A model generated the notes under the pieces. That model ran no database searches. It saw nothing but the letters and a program-made list of their open reading frames with translations, and was not told the origin of the DNA. The position numbers were made by a program, and so were the translations under genes. A stretch of DNA of 25,190 nucleotides from contig CAKRTP010000015.1 in NCBI GenBank assembly GCA_934402155.1, positions 1 through 25,190 on the forward strand, read 5' to 3'. Below, in pieces: positions 24,248 to 25,190 of the stretch. The DNA comes from an uncultured Blautia sp. (GTDB lineage Bacteria > Bacillota > Clostridia > Lachnospirales > Lachnospiraceae). Positions within the stretch are counted from its first letter, which is position 1, and the number at the start of each line of letters is the position of its first letter.

Positions 24248-24310
24248 AAGAAGCCTGTATCTGGCATTACCTGACGATTGGACAAGTAGTGCGGATACAG
24301 GCTTCTTTTT
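24248..24310. terminator. Long-loop bidirectional terminator
   Basis: A perfect 14-bp stem, AAGAAGCCTGTATC (24248-24261) with GATACAGGCTTCTT (24294-24307), encloses a 32-base loop and runs into T residues on the plus strand and T-rich sequence on the minus. It separates two converging genes. Confidence 0.8.
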
Positions 24311-24322
24311 GCTTTGTTGAAA

Positions 24323-25039
24323 TTACAGATATGGTGTGCCGGGGATTTCGGGGTAGCTTCCCATTCCGATGAGAAGTTCCAGACCGATCTGCCGTGCTTC
24401 AAGGACAGCAGCTTTGACAGCACTGGCATCACCTGAAATTCCAAGAATAACTTCGTTGGAATGGCTCGTTCCGATGCTTGGAGTCATATAGCAGGTGATG
24501 CTTACAGCAGATGCCTTCATAGCGGTATCTGCCATGACAAGTCCGATTGCAGCTGGTGAACCTGCCATAAAACCAAAGGCTTCACCAGGAACAGCGTGAA
24601 AAGCTTTCTGCAAGGCAGCACCTGCACTTGCGGAAAAAGAGAATTCCAGATGACCGGATTCACTGATATAAACTTCTCCGGCATTTTTCCTGGTCAGTTC
24701 CAGGGCAAGTTCGATTGCGTGACGTACATCAGAAACATCATTTCCTCCGATCACGATATAGTTTCCGTGTCCACCCCATCCCTTGGTATCTCTTGGAAAT
24801 TCGATGGACAGTACTTCTGTGTTGGTGGCTTTTACTGCATCATCAATTGCTGTGATCTGACCGGCTGCTCCGGTTCTGGAACTGAAAAGTCCAAGTGTAT
24901 GATACTTTGTTCCGATGTTCATTTCTCTTAACAGGGTATCATCAATGCCGGAAATGACCAGACCAATGGTGTCCAGAACAGAGGTTCCGACAAATTCTGT
25001 CCTTGTGCAGTTGGTGCTGATGTTTTTTATATCTATCAT
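24323..25039 (-). CDS. pduB: Bacterial microcompartment shell protein, PduB type (tandem BMC)
   Basis: A 238-residue protein with two circularly permuted BMC domains, forming trimeric shell tiles of a metabolic microcompartment. TEFVGTSVLDTIGLVISGID opens the first domain; VKATNTEVLSIEFPRDTKG, GHGNYIVIGGNDVSDVRHAIELAL, the linker SGHLEFSFSASAGAALQKAF and the second-domain GSPAAIGLVMADTAMKAS and SHSNEVILGISGDASAVKAAV are PduB-like. It lacks the N-terminal extension used in long PduB to tether cargo, resembling the short PduB' form. GTKGWGGHGN replaces the more usual Gly-rich segment. ATG has AGAGGA seven bases upstream. No enzyme or other shell gene is visible in the window; the rest of the locus, if any, lies to the right. 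Which substrate it serves cannot be told. Confidence 0.88.
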   Translation of the reverse strand: MIDIKNISTNCTRTEFVGTSVLDTIGLVISGIDDTLLREMNIGTKYHTLGLFSSRTGAAGQITAIDDAVKATNTEVLSIEFPRDTKGWGGHGNYIVIGGNDVSDVRHAIELALELTRKNAGEVYISESGHLEFSFSASAGAALQKAFHAVPGEAFGFMAGSPAAIGLVMADTAMKASAVSITCYMTPSIGTSHSNEVILGISGDASAVKAAVLEARQIGLELLIGMGSYPEIPGTPYL

Positions 25040-25133
25040 AAGGGAGTCCTCTTTCTGCCGGGAGGGCAGTTTTCTTTTGGTTTTGAATAAATGTGTTGTT
25101 GTAACTATTCAGAAGGTAGTATCCCGCGAGGTG

Positions 25134-25182
25134 TTTTGGCATGTTTTTTGCCAAAATCCCGAGACATACAAGGCAAAATGCC
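25134..25182. promoter_or_regulatory. Paired palindromes upstream of the microcompartment gene
   Basis: TTTTGGCA-N7-TGCCAAAA (25134-25156) is a perfect 8-bp inverted repeat, and GGCA-AAA-TGCC (25172-25182) repeats its core. No T run follows on either strand, so an operator is likelier than a terminator. They lie about 95-145 bases upstream of pduB. I see no convincing ORF from 25040 to the window end. Confidence 0.45.
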
Positions 25183-25190
25183 ATCACCGA

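Noticed and set aside
25040..25190. Partial minus-strand gene at the right edge
   Set aside because: Two frames are open briefly but neither shows a recognisable protein, one overlaps pduB out of frame, and the stretch holds palindromes typical of a regulatory region.

Overview
The window looks like a chromosomal segment of a low-to-mid GC anaerobic Firmicute, most likely Lachnospiraceae (Blautia/Dorea-like). This rests on the class II GalT, the paired GlgC/GlgD subunits, a long-form PRPP synthetase, SpoVG, a DnaD/DnaI-type primosome pair, a four-cysteine TSCPD protein, a PcsB-like coiled coil joined to a 3D domain, and a bacterial microcompartment shell protein. The genus is inference. There are no tRNA or rRNA genes, insertion sequences, prophage genes or CRISPR arrays; most content is housekeeping.

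Layout. 1-276: a strong terminator for an upstream gene, a short direct repeat and a promoter. 277-1893: beta-CASP metallo-hydrolase, convergent with a small TSCPD protein (1920-2168, minus) whose terminator hairpin contains its own stop codon. 2370-8744: MTA/SAH nucleosidase, a small unknown protein, a SAM methyltransferase overlapping by four bases a large membrane-anchored exported protein, then galT. 8920-11175: membrane-anchored beta-propeller protein. 11263-14426: asnS and a tightly linked Mre11/SbcD-type phosphoesterase with an unusual C-terminal coiled coil and membrane hairpin. 14501-19519 (minus): murC, a 334-bp intergenic region, then dnaD-like, dnaI-like and prs as one likely operon. 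19848-22589: glgC-glgD-spoVG. 22833-24215: secreted coiled-coil/3D-domain cell-wall protein. 24323-25039 (minus): PduB-type shell protein.

The most interesting region is 17930-18140, upstream of the dnaD-dnaI-prs operon. It carries four perfect consensus DnaA boxes (TTATCCACA on the minus strand) as two head-to-tail abutting pairs, plus a perfect TTATACACA and several near matches, all in one orientation. One box is built into the stem of the apparent murC terminator, and a further perfect box lies inside murC. The cluster sits upstream of a sigma-A-like promoter for the helicase-loading genes. This suggests DnaA control of helicase loader expression, or a DnaA-titrating/reactivating locus away from the canonical origin. 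Other notable signals are a perfect WalR box upstream of the 3D-domain protein, two divergent promoters that seem to share one -35 hexamer, an Mre11-like nuclease with GEHD instead of GNHD fused to what resembles the middle of its usual ATPase partner, and a paired palindrome upstream of the microcompartment gene.
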